NCBI RefSeq assembly: GCF_007993065.1
Contig: NZ_VOPL01000006.1
Coordinates: 1 to 64,000, forward strand
DNA: 64,000 bases
Direction: 5' to 3'
From: Paracoccus aurantiacus
Lineage (GTDB): Bacteria; Pseudomonadota; Alphaproteobacteria; Rhodobacterales; Rhodobacteraceae
A model generated the notes under the pieces. The model ran no database searches. It saw nothing but the letters and a program-made list of their open reading frames with translations, and was not told where the DNA came from. The number at the start of each line of letters is the position of its first letter. Positions within the stretch are counted from its first letter, which is position 1. Shown in pieces: positions 10,295-18,474 of the stretch. The position numbers were made by a program, and so were the translations under genes.

Positions 10295-12583
10295 CTAGAT
10301 CTTCAGTTTCAACTTGCCCCTGCCGCGTGAACAGCAGGTGATGATGCGGTCGCCCGCTTCGCGTTCGGACCCGGTCAGGACCCGGTCGCGATGTTCGACC
10401 TCGCCCCGCTCCACCCCGATTTCGCAGCTTCCGCACAGGCCCTCTTCGCAGTCGGACGGCACATCCAGCCCCGCCGCGCGCAAGACCTGCAGCAGACTGC
10501 GATCTTCCGGAACGTCCAGCACCAGATCGCTGTCAGCGCATTCGACGCTGAACGGCTGTCCCGACGCCAGATCGCCAGCAGATTCATCGGTCGAGAAATG
10601 TTCGAAGCGCAGCGTCAGATCCGGGCGTTTGGCGACCAGTTCATCCAGCGCTTCCAGCAGACGCGACGGGCCGCAGGCCGCGATGAAGCTGCCAGACGGT
10701 GCAGCATCCACAAGCGCCGCAAGATCGGCGCGCGTCCCTTCGCCGCTGACATGCAGGCTGGCCGCATGATCGTCGGTTGCGCGGTCCAGATATGCCATGC
10801 CAGCGCGCGTAGCGCCCGCATAATGGAAGTCGAAATCCCGCCCAAGCGCGCGCAGCCGGTCGGCCATGGCAAGGATCGGGGTGATCCCGATGCCGCCCGC
10901 GATCAGGATGTGATGGGCCGCGTCCTCATCCAGCCTGAAATGGTTGTGCGGGCCGCGCACGCGCAGCGCCGCGCCGGGCTTTGCATGGTCGTGCATCCAT
11001 TTTGATCCACCCCGCCCGGCTTCGTCGCGCAGGACGGCAATGCGCCAGTCGCCCGAATCCACCGGCCCGCAAAGCGAGTAGTTCCGGCTGCCGCCCTCCG
11101 GCAGCACGATGTCGATATGCGCACCAGCCGAGAATGACGGCAGCGGCGCGCCCGAGGGGTCTTGCAACGTGATCCCCAGCACACCATCCGCCAGCGGCGT
11201 AGCGTCCGCGACGGTCAACTGCCGCACGATTGCCTTGCGATCCGGCGCGCCGACGGGAAAATCGCGGCGCTGATCGCGCAGCGTGGGGTCGCGCCGTTCC
11301 GGGTTCTGCGTCACATCCCAGCGGACATGCAGCGCCTCTGGTCCGCGTAGCGAGATATTCGGCAGATAGGTGAAGTCCTGATCGGCCAGCTCGATATGCG
11401 GGATACGGCGGCTGATCTCCTCGATAATGATCGCCATTTCCATGCGGCCGATATTCTTGCCCATGCACTGATGCGCGCCATAGCCGAATGTCAGGTGATC
11501 GGCCGAGTTGTCGCGCCAGATATCCAGTTGATCGGGGTTTTCGAAATGCCGCGGATCGTGATTGCCGGATGCCATCACCATCAGGATGCGCCCACCTTTC
11601 GGGATCGTCACGCCGCCGACTTCGGCGTCTTTCGTTGTGATCCGCCGCCATGCGACCATGGACCCGGAATGACGCAGGCATTCCTCGACCGCTGCGGGGA
11701 TCAGGGCGGGGTCGTCGCAGATCGCCTGCCACTGGTGGCGATGTGTCAGCAATTGACGCAGCGCATTCGCAGAAGCCAACGCCGTCGTTTCATGCGCCGC
11801 CACGATGATCGCCATCATCATCGAATGCAGGTAATTGTCGGTCACGATGTCCGGCATGACGCGGTTCTGCCGGATCATGTCATACATCCAGCCCTGCACA
11901 TCCTCGCCCGCATCGACCTGCGCGGACATGCGGGCCAGAACTTCGCCGCAATAATTCCAGAACTTCGCCACGCCCTCGGCCACGGCGACCTGCTGTTCGG
12001 GCGTCGGGCGCCCCCATGTGTTGACCGTATGCGCGACCGAGAAGCTGCGCAGCCGGTCGATGTCGTCAACCGGCACGCCAAGAAACTGCATCGCGACCGT
12101 GAAGGGCACGTCCCACAGCATGTCCTCGACCAGATCGGACTGCCCACGGTCGATGATCGCGTCCATCTTTTCGCGGACCAGCCGGCGGACCATCGGCGCG
12201 TGTTCCGCCAGCGCCTCGGGCGCGAAGGCATCCAGCAGCGCGCGGCGGCGGGCCATGTGGACCGGCTCATCCTCGTTCACCAGCGTCCGGTTCATGCCGT
12301 AACCTTCGCGCTTCAGCACATCCATCGCTTCGGGCGTGGCGGGGGTGATCTTTTCCAGCGCATTGGCGGGCGAGAAGGTGATATTGTCGCGAAACACCGC
12401 CTTGATGTCATCGTAGCGGCTGACAACCCAATACCCCATCGCCTCACTGTAAAAGACAGGCTCGGAGTCGCGGGAAAAGCGCAGCGCCTCGGACGGGTCT
12501 TGCTGATAGGCGGGGCCGAACGGATCGAAGCTGCGTGCCTGCGCGGAAAATGGGCAAGACTTGCCTTTCGCTGGTGCGTTCAA
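10295..12583 (-). CDS. self-sufficient cytochrome P450 fused to phthalate-dioxygenase-type reductase
   Basis: A 762-residue natural fusion. Residues 1-425 are a bacterial P450: oxygen-activating I-helix AAHETT at 262-267, ExxR at 301-304, heme loop FGYGAHQCMGKN with the axial Cys373. Residues 450-670 form an FMN/NAD(P)H reductase (NYSLCGP at 501, GGIGITP at 563-569). Residues 675-762 are a plant-type 2Fe-2S ferredoxin with Cys712, 717, 720 and 750. This order defines class VII P450s such as CYP116B/P450RhF, which need only NAD(P)H and oxygen. Known members oxidise or dealkylate aromatic compounds; the substrate here is unknown. It leads an operon with a TRAP transporter. Confidence 0.93.
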   Translation of the reverse strand: MNAPAKGKSCPFSAQARSFDPFGPAYQQDPSEALRFSRDSEPVFYSEAMGYWVVSRYDDIKAVFRDNITFSPANALEKITPATPEAMDVLKREGYGMNRTLVNEDEPVHMARRRALLDAFAPEALAEHAPMVRRLVREKMDAIIDRGQSDLVEDMLWDVPFTVAMQFLGVPVDDIDRLRSFSVAHTVNTWGRPTPEQQVAVAEGVAKFWNYCGEVLARMSAQVDAGEDVQGWMYDMIRQNRVMPDIVTDNYLHSMMMAIIVAAHETTALASANALRQLLTHRHQWQAICDDPALIPAAVEECLRHSGSMVAWRRITTKDAEVGGVTIPKGGRILMVMASGNHDPRHFENPDQLDIWRDNSADHLTFGYGAHQCMGKNIGRMEMAIIIEEISRRIPHIELADQDFTYLPNISLRGPEALHVRWDVTQNPERRDPTLRDQRRDFPVGAPDRKAIVRQLTVADATPLADGVLGITLQDPSGAPLPSFSAGAHIDIVLPEGGSRNYSLCGPVDSGDWRIAVLRDEAGRGGSKWMHDHAKPGAALRVRGPHNHFRLDEDAAHHILIAGGIGITPILAMADRLRALGRDFDFHYAGATRAGMAYLDRATDDHAASLHVSGEGTRADLAALVDAAPSGSFIAACGPSRLLEALDELVAKRPDLTLRFEHFSTDESAGDLASGQPFSVECADSDLVLDVPEDRSLLQVLRAAGLDVPSDCEEGLCGSCEIGVERGEVEHRDRVLTGSEREAGDRIITCCSRGRGKLKLKI

Positions 12584-12607
12584 CTTGGCCTCCCCACCAT
12601 ATTGTCG

Positions 12608-12639
12608 AATAGTGCACTATCTGTTACTCATACTGTAAC
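12608..12639. promoter_or_regulatory. dyad operators between the P450 operon and the IclR gene
   Basis: The 89-base divergent gap holds a perfect 12-base palindrome ATAGTGCACTAT (12609-12620) and, three bases on, an inverted repeat GTTAC-7-GTAAC (12623-12639). Both are placed to control both genes; the neighbouring IclR-type protein is the obvious candidate binder. Confidence 0.55.
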
Positions 12640-12672
12640 GCATCGTTCGGATCCCTGTCAACGAATTGGAAT

Positions 12673-13338
12673 ATGGTCATGGTTGCAACGACACTTCAAA
12701 CGTTGGATCGGGGGCTTGCGGCCCTGTCTTTGCTGGCCGAGGCGCCCGCCGGGCTGAAGCCTGCCGAGCTGGCAGAGCGGCTCGAGGTGCACAAGGCCAT
12801 CGCCTATCGCCTGCTGTCCACGCTGGAAGCGCACAGCCTTGTTCGTCGCCTGCCGGATGGGCGCGCGGTGCTGGGCACAGGACTGATTCCCTTGGCGTCG
12901 CGTGTGGAAAAGCAGCGGCTGGCAGCGGCGGCACCTTTGCTGGCGACGTTGTCAGCGGTGACACGGACGACATCCTGCCTTGTGTTGGCCGATGGCGCGA
13001 ATGCGGTCGTGGCGCTTGTCCATGAAGGCGGCGACGGCTTCTTGCGTGTCACTTACCGCCTTGGCGTCCGCCACCCGCTGACACGCGGAGCACCGGGTCT
13101 TGCCATACTGTCAGGCCGCCCCCCCAGTGACGACGAGCCGCCGGGCGTCCAGCAGGCGCGCGAACAAGGCTATGCCCTGACGCGCGGAGAGCTTCAGCCG
13201 GGCGCGGTCGGCATCGCCGCCCCCGTCCCCGCCGAAGGGATCGAGGCCGCCGTCTCGGTCGTCGCCTTGCAGGAACTTCCGCCCGATGCCGCGCAGCAGG
13301 TGGTTTCATGCGCCGACGCAATCGGCGCGCTTTGGTAG
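12673..13338 (+). CDS. IclR-type transcriptional regulator
   Basis: 221 residues: winged helix-turn-helix at about 10-65 (LDRGLAALSLLAEAPAGLKP, LAERLEVHKAIAYRLLSTLE), then an effector-binding domain with the GAPGLAILSG segment typical of IclR proteins. It is somewhat shorter than the usual 250 residues. Divergent from the P450-TRAP operon with dyads in between, so it probably controls that operon in response to the transported substrate. An ATG codon two residues into the frame (after MV) is an alternative start. Confidence 0.88.
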   Translation: MVMVATTLQTLDRGLAALSLLAEAPAGLKPAELAERLEVHKAIAYRLLSTLEAHSLVRRLPDGRAVLGTGLIPLASRVEKQRLAAAAPLLATLSAVTRTTSCLVLADGANAVVALVHEGGDGFLRVTYRLGVRHPLTRGAPGLAILSGRPPSDDEPPGVQQAREQGYALTRGELQPGAVGIAAPVPAEGIEAAVSVVALQELPPDAAQQVVSCADAIGALW

Positions 13339-13339
13339 G

Positions 13340-13786
13340 TTATTGCGACGGATCGGTCATAAGCTTGCGGAGCAGGTCGTGAAACTGCGTCGTATCCGCA
13401 GGTCCAAGCCGGTCCAGCACCGCCGTCTTTTCATGCGCCTTCGCCTGCGCGACCATATCGGCAGCAAGCGCGGCACCTTCGGGCGTCAGCGTCACCTCGA
13501 CACTGCGGCGGTTATGGGCGCTGCGCTGCCGGTCAACCAGCCCGCGCGTCTGCATCCGCCCGATCATGTGGGTCAGCCGCGACTGTTCCATCAGTGACAG
13601 ACGCGCCAGTTCGGTCACGGATGCCGCGCCCCGGTCATGCAGGCAGGCCAGCACCCGCCATTCCGGCACTGACAGCCCCTGTTCGGCTGCGATCCGGTGG
13701 AACCCTGCGCTGACATTCGCGCTTGCCATCGCCATCAGAAACAGCGTGTAGCTGTCCAGAAACCCGCCATTGGCCTCGTCGCTCAT
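13340..13786 (-). CDS. MarR-family transcriptional regulator, module B
   Basis: About 148 residues with the MarR winged helix: PEWRVLACLHDRGAASVTELARL, recognition helix SRLTHMIGRMQTRGLV, and wing DRQRSAHNRRSVEVTLT. The ATG at 13786 follows GGGGA and lies 12 bases after the dctM stop, so the gene is the last of the dctPQM-marR run and probably autoregulates it. It could bind the repeated box found before dctP (16670) and before the Rieske operon (17416). Confidence 0.88.
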   Translation of the reverse strand: MSDEANGGFLDSYTLFLMAMASANVSAGFHRIAAEQGLSVPEWRVLACLHDRGAASVTELARLSLMEQSRLTHMIGRMQTRGLVDRQRSAHNRRSVEVTLTPEGAALAADMVAQAKAHEKTAVLDRLGPADTTQFHDLLRKLMTDPSQ

Positions 13787-13798
13787 CCACGTCCCCAC

Positions 13799-15085
13799 TT
13801 ACATAGACCGCGGGATCGCCAAGGCCAGGATCGGGAACAGGATCAGCAAGATCAGCCGCAAAAGATCCAGAATGACAAACGGAACCACGCCCCGGAAAAT
13901 CTGTCCGATGGGCACATCGCGCGCCACAACCCGCAGCACGAAGACGTTCATCCCCATCGGCGGCGTGATGTAGCTGAGTTCGGTCGCCACGACAAGAAAC
14001 ACCCCGAACCAGATCGGATCGAACCCGAGCGCGGTGACGATTGGAAACAGGATCGGCGTGACCAGCATGACCATGGACAGGCTTTCCAGCAGGCTGCCCA
14101 GCACCAGCAGCATCAGCATGATCATCAGAATGACGCCGAGTGGCGGCATATCCAGCGCCAGCACCCAGTTGCGAATATCCGTCGAAAGCCCGGACAGGTT
14201 GACGTAGTTCAGGAAATACAACGCCCCGAACAGCACGAAGAACATGACGGCCGTGGTCTTGCCCGTCTCGAACAGGGTGTTCAACGTGGGCCGCCATGTC
14301 AGCTTGCCGCGCAGCGCGGTCAGAAGGATCGCGGCACCGGCACCCATGCCGGCGGCCTCGGTCGCGGTGAAGACGCCCAGATAGATGCCGCCCAGCACAA
14401 AGGCGAACAGCAGCAGCGCGGGCGCCACGCCTTTGGTCGCGGCAAGGCGCTCGGCCAGTGACAGGCGGGGCAGATCGGCGATCTTTTCGGGGCGCATGAC
14501 CAGCGACAGCCGCACCGCCAGCATATAGCCGATGACCCCAAGCAGGCCCGGTATAATCCCGGCCAAAAACAGCTTGCCGATATCCTGCTGCGTGAGGATC
14601 CCATAGATGACAAGGATGACCGAGGGCGGGATGATGATCCCCAACGTGCCGCCCGCCGCAATCGCCCCCGTTGCCAAGCTGTCGGAATAACCGTGCCTCC
14701 GCATCGCCGGCAGCGCGATACGGCCCATCGTCGCCGCCGTCGCCAGCGACGATCCGCAGACGGAACCGAAGCCGCCGCAGGCGACGATGGTCGCCATTGC
14801 CAACCCACCCTTGCGGTGCCGCAACCAGGCATTGGCGGCGTCATAGATTTCGTCGGCGATGCCCGATTGCACGATCATGTTGCCCATCAGCAGGAACAAC
14901 GGCACCACCGACAGGGTATAGCTGCGCCCCGCATCGGAATAGACCTGCCCGATCATCGCAAGCGCGGGGTCGATGCCGATGATGCTGGCCACACCACCAA
15001 AGCCAATCAGCGTCAGGCAATAGCCGATGGGGATGCCGGAAAACAGCAGCGCGAACAGGATCGCGGTTCCGATGGGCCAGTCCAT
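13799..15085 (-). CDS. TRAP transporter large membrane subunit (DctM family), module B
   Basis: A 428-residue, about 12-helix protein with the family motifs GFGSVCGSSLATAATMGRIALPAM, IIIPPSVILVIYG and ITPPMGMNVFVL. It stands next to dctQ and dctP of the same system and just before a marR gene. Substrate unknown; proximity to a ring-hydroxylating dioxygenase suggests an aromatic or related carboxylate. Confidence 0.94.
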   Translation of the reverse strand: MDWPIGTAILFALLFSGIPIGYCLTLIGFGGVASIIGIDPALAMIGQVYSDAGRSYTLSVVPLFLLMGNMIVQSGIADEIYDAANAWLRHRKGGLAMATIVACGGFGSVCGSSLATAATMGRIALPAMRRHGYSDSLATGAIAAGGTLGIIIPPSVILVIYGILTQQDIGKLFLAGIIPGLLGVIGYMLAVRLSLVMRPEKIADLPRLSLAERLAATKGVAPALLLFAFVLGGIYLGVFTATEAAGMGAGAAILLTALRGKLTWRPTLNTLFETGKTTAVMFFVLFGALYFLNYVNLSGLSTDIRNWVLALDMPPLGVILMIMLMLLVLGSLLESLSMVMLVTPILFPIVTALGFDPIWFGVFLVVATELSYITPPMGMNVFVLRVVARDVPIGQIFRGVVPFVILDLLRLILLILFPILALAIPRSM

Positions 15086-15094
15086 AGCGCGCCC

Positions 15095-15574
15095 CTAACC
15101 GCCCTGCGGTGCGCGTGTCACCGCAAGTGCCGCCACGATGACCGCCGATACCGCGCAGACCACGGACGCGGCCTGCACGACCGGCCCGACCGGGATGTGC
15201 AGATAGACCGTCGTTTGGCCATAGCCCGTCAACCGCGCCCCGTGTTCCCACATCTGCTTGGCGATCAGCACCAGTGCCACGACCGCGCAGGCCCGCGCCG
15301 CGAACAGTTGCACCGCGCGGCCCGTGGGGCCAAGCTGATGTGACAGCAGATCGGCTGTGACATGGCCGTCGTCCAAGCTAAGCGCTGGCAGACCGGCGAA
15401 AATGACCGCCATGACCAGCAATTCTGTCAGCTCAGCCCCACCCGGCAACGGCGCGTTCAGCAGATAGCGTCCGGTCACGTCCATCACGGTGATGCAGGTC
15501 AGCGCCAGCAGCATCACCCCCAGAATGATCGCCGTGGCTGTGCCGACCCGCTGGCGCAGGTCGGCGATCTTCAT
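15095..15574 (-). CDS. TRAP transporter small membrane subunit (DctQ family), module B
   Basis: 159 residues, four hydrophobic helices, with the DctQ-type segment LPGGAELTELLVMAVIFAGL. It overlaps the stop of the upstream dctP gene by four bases (ATGA), indicating translational coupling, and is followed nine bases later by dctM. Confidence 0.9.
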   Translation of the reverse strand: MKIADLRQRVGTATAIILGVMLLALTCITVMDVTGRYLLNAPLPGGAELTELLVMAVIFAGLPALSLDDGHVTADLLSHQLGPTGRAVQLFAARACAVVALVLIAKQMWEHGARLTGYGQTTVYLHIPVGPVVQAASVVCAVSAVIVAALAVTRAPQGG

Positions 15575-16590
15575 GGCTGCGCCTTCGCCAGTTCTTCCTG
15601 AAACATTGCCAGCGCCGCATCGAAATCGACGCCCTTCGCGGCATAGTTCTGCCGCACGCGGTCATAGATCGCGTCGGCGTCGGCCTTGAAGGTCGCGATC
15701 TCCTCCTCGGTCGCGTCGTGGAAGGCGACCTTGCCCTCCAGCGCGGCCAGCCCGGCGGCATCGGCCGCGTCCCAGGCCCTGCCTGCCATCCGCGCCAGCG
15801 CCTGACCCGAGACCTGTTCGATGGCCGCCCGATCCGCGTCGGACAGACTGTCGAACCGCGCCTGATTCATCACGAAGAAGAAGGATACGTTATACATCCC
15901 CCCCGGCACGCGCAGGCCGTGTTTGACCAGCCCGTCCAGCTTGAAGAAAGGCACGGATTCGTAGGGAAAGACGATCCCGTCGGCCACGCCGTTCGACAGC
16001 AGTTCATAGCTTTCGGACGACGGTGCCTGAACAGACACCATGCCCAGCCCCTGCACCAGCTGATCGGTCACGGCGCCCGCAACCCGGATTTTCGCGCCTT
16101 GCAGGCCGTCCAGCGGAGAGACAGGGCGTTCGGTAGTGAACAGATGCCCCGGACCGTGGCCAAACAGGCCCAACACCTTGACCCCGGCATGTTCGCCTTT
16201 GTCGGCCAGCATGTTCGACCAGACATTCCACAGCGCGACCGAATTCGCCTCGGAACTGGGGGTCAGGAAGGGCAGTTCTGCGATTTCGGTCAGGGTGAAC
16301 CGCCCGGGTGTATAGCTGTGCGCTGAAAAGCCCAGATCGGCGGCACCGCTGGCAACCAGATCGAAATGCGCGGGCGGTGGCCCCAGCGGCGCGTCAAGGA
16401 TCTGGACAGCGACCCGCCCCTCGGTCGCTTCGGACACCTGTTCGGCCCAAGGGACCATGATGTCCTTGACCACCGGATGCGAAGGCGGCAGCCAGTTCGA
16501 CAGCCGCAACGTCACCTCTTGCGCGCCGGCACCCGCCCCGAAGGCCAGTGCCAGCATGGCCGGCAGAATGAATTTCCCCGTCAGTCGCAT
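15571..16590 (-). CDS. TRAP transporter periplasmic solute-binding protein (DctP family), module B
   Basis: 339 residues with a Sec signal peptide (MRLTGKFILPAMLALAFGAGAGAQ) and DctP markers (LRLSNWLPPSHPVVKDIMVPW, LQGAKIRVAGAVTDQL with the expected ligand-binding arginine, GVADGIVFPYESV). It is the first gene of the module B transporter run. Its promoter region carries a 20-base box repeated before the Rieske operon. Confidence 0.93.
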   Translation of the reverse strand: MRLTGKFILPAMLALAFGAGAGAQEVTLRLSNWLPPSHPVVKDIMVPWAEQVSEATEGRVAVQILDAPLGPPPAHFDLVASGAADLGFSAHSYTPGRFTLTEIAELPFLTPSSEANSVALWNVWSNMLADKGEHAGVKVLGLFGHGPGHLFTTERPVSPLDGLQGAKIRVAGAVTDQLVQGLGMVSVQAPSSESYELLSNGVADGIVFPYESVPFFKLDGLVKHGLRVPGGMYNVSFFFVMNQARFDSLSDADRAAIEQVSGQALARMAGRAWDAADAAGLAALEGKVAFHDATEEEIATFKADADAIYDRVRQNYAAKGVDFDAALAMFQEELAKAQP

Positions 16591-16643
16591 GATTGTTCCT
16601 TTCGTAGCGTGTTGCTGCGATTCCCGGACTCAACCGTGCCACC

Positions 16644-16659
16644 GCCTGATATTTCAGGC
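16644..16659. promoter_or_regulatory. inverted repeat in the dctP leader, module B
   Basis: GCCTGA-TATT-TCAGGC, a perfect 6-bp dyad with a 4-base centre, downstream of the putative -10 and before the dctP start. It has no T run on either strand, so an operator or leader hairpin is more likely than a terminator. Confidence 0.35.
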
Positions 16660-16665
16660 AAGAAA

Positions 16666-16694
16666 AATATGAATATTCACTATTTCGAATTCAA
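16666..16694 (-). promoter_or_regulatory. putative promoter and operator box of the module B TRAP operon
   Basis: On the minus strand, TTGAAT (16694-16689) and CATATT (16671-16666) stand 17 bases apart. The spacer contains the palindrome TGAATATTCA (16670-16679) within a 20-base box TGAATwTTCACTATTTCrAA (16670-16689) that recurs at 17416-17435. Confidence 0.5.
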
Positions 16695-16711
16695 ATAACC
16701 ATCCGAAGCAC

Positions 16712-17338
16712 CTAGGAAGGATGCAGAAGATAATCAGGAGAGATGCTGTTATTCACGGCCATGCGCCCGTTCGGCAGGTCGTTCTCATCCAGCTTGAAGG
16801 CGATTTCCGCCTCGGTCAGGCCATAGTCAACCCAGCGCTTGGTCAGGCGACGGCGCAATTCATCCTCTGGCACCTCAATGCGCACGGTCACGTCGAAAAG
16901 CGGTCGCAGGCTGGGCCACGGCGCGTCGTTCAGAAGCAGATAGTTGCCCTCGACCAGGATTATCCGTGCCTCGGATGGGATGATCCGCGCGCTGCCACGA
17001 GAGATTTCCAGGTCGCGGTCGAATACCGGCACCGCAACCGCGCCTTCGCCGGGATCGCGCAGACGGATCAGCGCGCTTCGCAGCCCACCCACATCATAAG
17101 TGTCCGGCGCGCCTTTCCACGGCCTGCGTCCCATCTGGTGCAGCAGCCCGTCATCGTAATGAAACCCGTCCATCGGAAGGATCGCAGCAATATCCCCCAG
17201 TGATTCGGCCAGCTTTTCGACCAGAGTCGACTTGCCCGACCCCGGTGCACCGACGATTGCGACGATCCGGCGCCCCGGCATGTCCAATTGCTGCTTGCAG
17301 AGCGACAGCAACCCTTCGAAGTCAACGTCTTCTGACAT
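16712..17338 (-). CDS. P-loop nucleoside/sugar kinase-like protein
   Basis: 208 residues with Walker A GAPGSGKST (about 30-38), the phosphoribulokinase/uridine-kinase-type segments LPMDGFHYDDGLL and RGSARIIPSEARIILVEGNYLLLND, and a C-terminal NNSISPDY. It belongs to the small kinase group that includes pantothenate-kinase-like and fructose-kinase-like (FrcK) proteins. It is alone between the TRAP operon and the divergent Rieske operon, and nothing nearby suggests a sugar, so the substrate is open. It may have no link to module B. Confidence 0.8.
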   Translation of the reverse strand: MSEDVDFEGLLSLCKQQLDMPGRRIVAIVGAPGSGKSTLVEKLAESLGDIAAILPMDGFHYDDGLLHQMGRRPWKGAPDTYDVGGLRSALIRLRDPGEGAVAVPVFDRDLEISRGSARIIPSEARIILVEGNYLLLNDAPWPSLRPLFDVTVRIEVPEDELRRRLTKRWVDYGLTEAEIAFKLDENDLPNGRMAVNNSISPDYLLHPS

Positions 17339-17415
17339 ATCCTACCCCATTCTCTGCGCATCTTCCTAAGGCAGTTCGCGTGGCGCGCCAATTTCAAACG
17401 GCCGCCGCCAAAACA

Positions 17416-17473
17416 TGAATTTTCACTATTTCAAACTTAAACCTTGACGAAAGCCGGACCCGTCACGGATAGT
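17416..17473 (+). promoter_or_regulatory. operator box and putative promoter of the Rieske dioxygenase operon
   Basis: The box TGAATTTTCACTATTTCAAA (17416-17435) matches 18 of 20 bases with the dctP promoter box at 16670. It is followed by TTCAAACTTAAA (17430-17441), also found before the module C dctP. Then comes TTGACG (17444-17449), an 18-base spacer and GATAGT (17468-17473). The start codon is at 17507. Confidence 0.5.
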
Positions 17474-17506
17474 TTTGCATGACCCACACCCAGCAGGGAT
17501 GAAGGC

Positions 17507-18463
17507 ATGACTGATTTGACTCTGATCGTCCGGCGCGCCGAAGATGCCGGGGAACTGATCCGGGAAATCGAACTTGGCCCCAGCGATGACGGCACTTTGC
17601 CGCCGTTTCAGGCGGGGGCGCATATCATTCTGGCGCTGCCCGATGGCGGTGAAAACGCCTATTCGCTGATTGATCTGGACGGCGATCCGTCCGCGCCCAC
17701 CAGCTATGTGCTGGGCATTCGGCGCGATGATGCGGGCGCCGGCGGGTCGCGCTTCATGCACGATCTGAAACCCGGCGACAGCGTCACCGCGAGCCTGCCG
17801 AAGAACCACTTTCAGCTGGATCCGGGCGATGCGCCGGTCCTGCTGCTGGCGGGCGGCATCGGGGTGACGCCGTTGATTTCAATGGCCGCAGCGCTTGCAC
17901 GGCAGGGGCGCGCGTTCCGGATGATCTACGCCAGCCGCTCGCCCGAGGCGGCGGCCTTTGCCGACAGGCTGACCGCCGCGCATGGCGACCTGCTGACGCT
18001 CCATCACGACACCCGTGACGGCGGACCGCTTGACGTGGCCGCCGTTATCTCAGACCTGGACCCGGCCGCCCATGTCTATGTCTGCGGCCCGAAACCGATG
18101 ATCGATGCCACCCGCGCCGCAATGGACGCTGCGGGCCGCGCCGACACCCAATTTCACGCCGAACTGTTCGAAAATGCCTCTCACGAAGCAGGCGACAAAC
18201 CGTTCGAGGTCGAAATCGCCTCGACCGGCCAGATCATCACCGTCCCCGCCGACCAGACCATTATCGAGGCGCTGGAAGCCGCAGGCGTGGACCTGATCTA
18301 TGACTGCCAGCGCGGTGATTGCGGCATCTGCCAGACCGAGGTGCTGGAAGGCATCCCCGACCACCGCGACGTGGTGCTGTCCAAGGATGAACGCGCCAGC
18401 GGCAAGGTCATGCAGATCTGCGTCAGCCGCGCGCTTTCCCCCCGTCTCAAGCTCGACCTGTAA
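17507..18463 (+). CDS. PDR/VanB-type reductase (flavin + 2Fe-2S) for the Rieske oxygenase
   Basis: 318 residues. Order: flavin-binding barrel (AYSL at 51-54), NAD-binding fold (GGIGVTP at 116-122, YVCGPKPMI at 191), C-terminal plant-type ferredoxin with Cys267, 272, 275 and 305. This is the phthalate dioxygenase reductase layout, and it resembles the reductase half of the P450 fusion upstream, including a similar C-terminal end. It passes electrons from NAD(P)H to the oxygenase encoded 11 bases downstream. Confidence 0.93.
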   Translation: MTDLTLIVRRAEDAGELIREIELGPSDDGTLPPFQAGAHIILALPDGGENAYSLIDLDGDPSAPTSYVLGIRRDDAGAGGSRFMHDLKPGDSVTASLPKNHFQLDPGDAPVLLLAGGIGVTPLISMAAALARQGRAFRMIYASRSPEAAAFADRLTAAHGDLLTLHHDTRDGGPLDVAAVISDLDPAAHVYVCGPKPMIDATRAAMDAAGRADTQFHAELFENASHEAGDKPFEVEIASTGQIITVPADQTIIEALEAAGVDLIYDCQRGDCGICQTEVLEGIPDHRDVVLSKDERASGKVMQICVSRALSPRLKLDL

Positions 18464-18474
18464 AGGAGACAGCC

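Noticed and set aside
10295..12583. P450-reductase fusion as an assembly artefact joining two genes
   Set aside because: The domain order heme-flavin-ferredoxin in one frame is an established natural class (CYP116B type).
11396..12757. Open frame of about 450 codons antisense to the P450 fusion
   Set aside because: His/Arg/Gln-rich translation with no domain, fully covered by a gene with intact catalytic motifs on the other strand.
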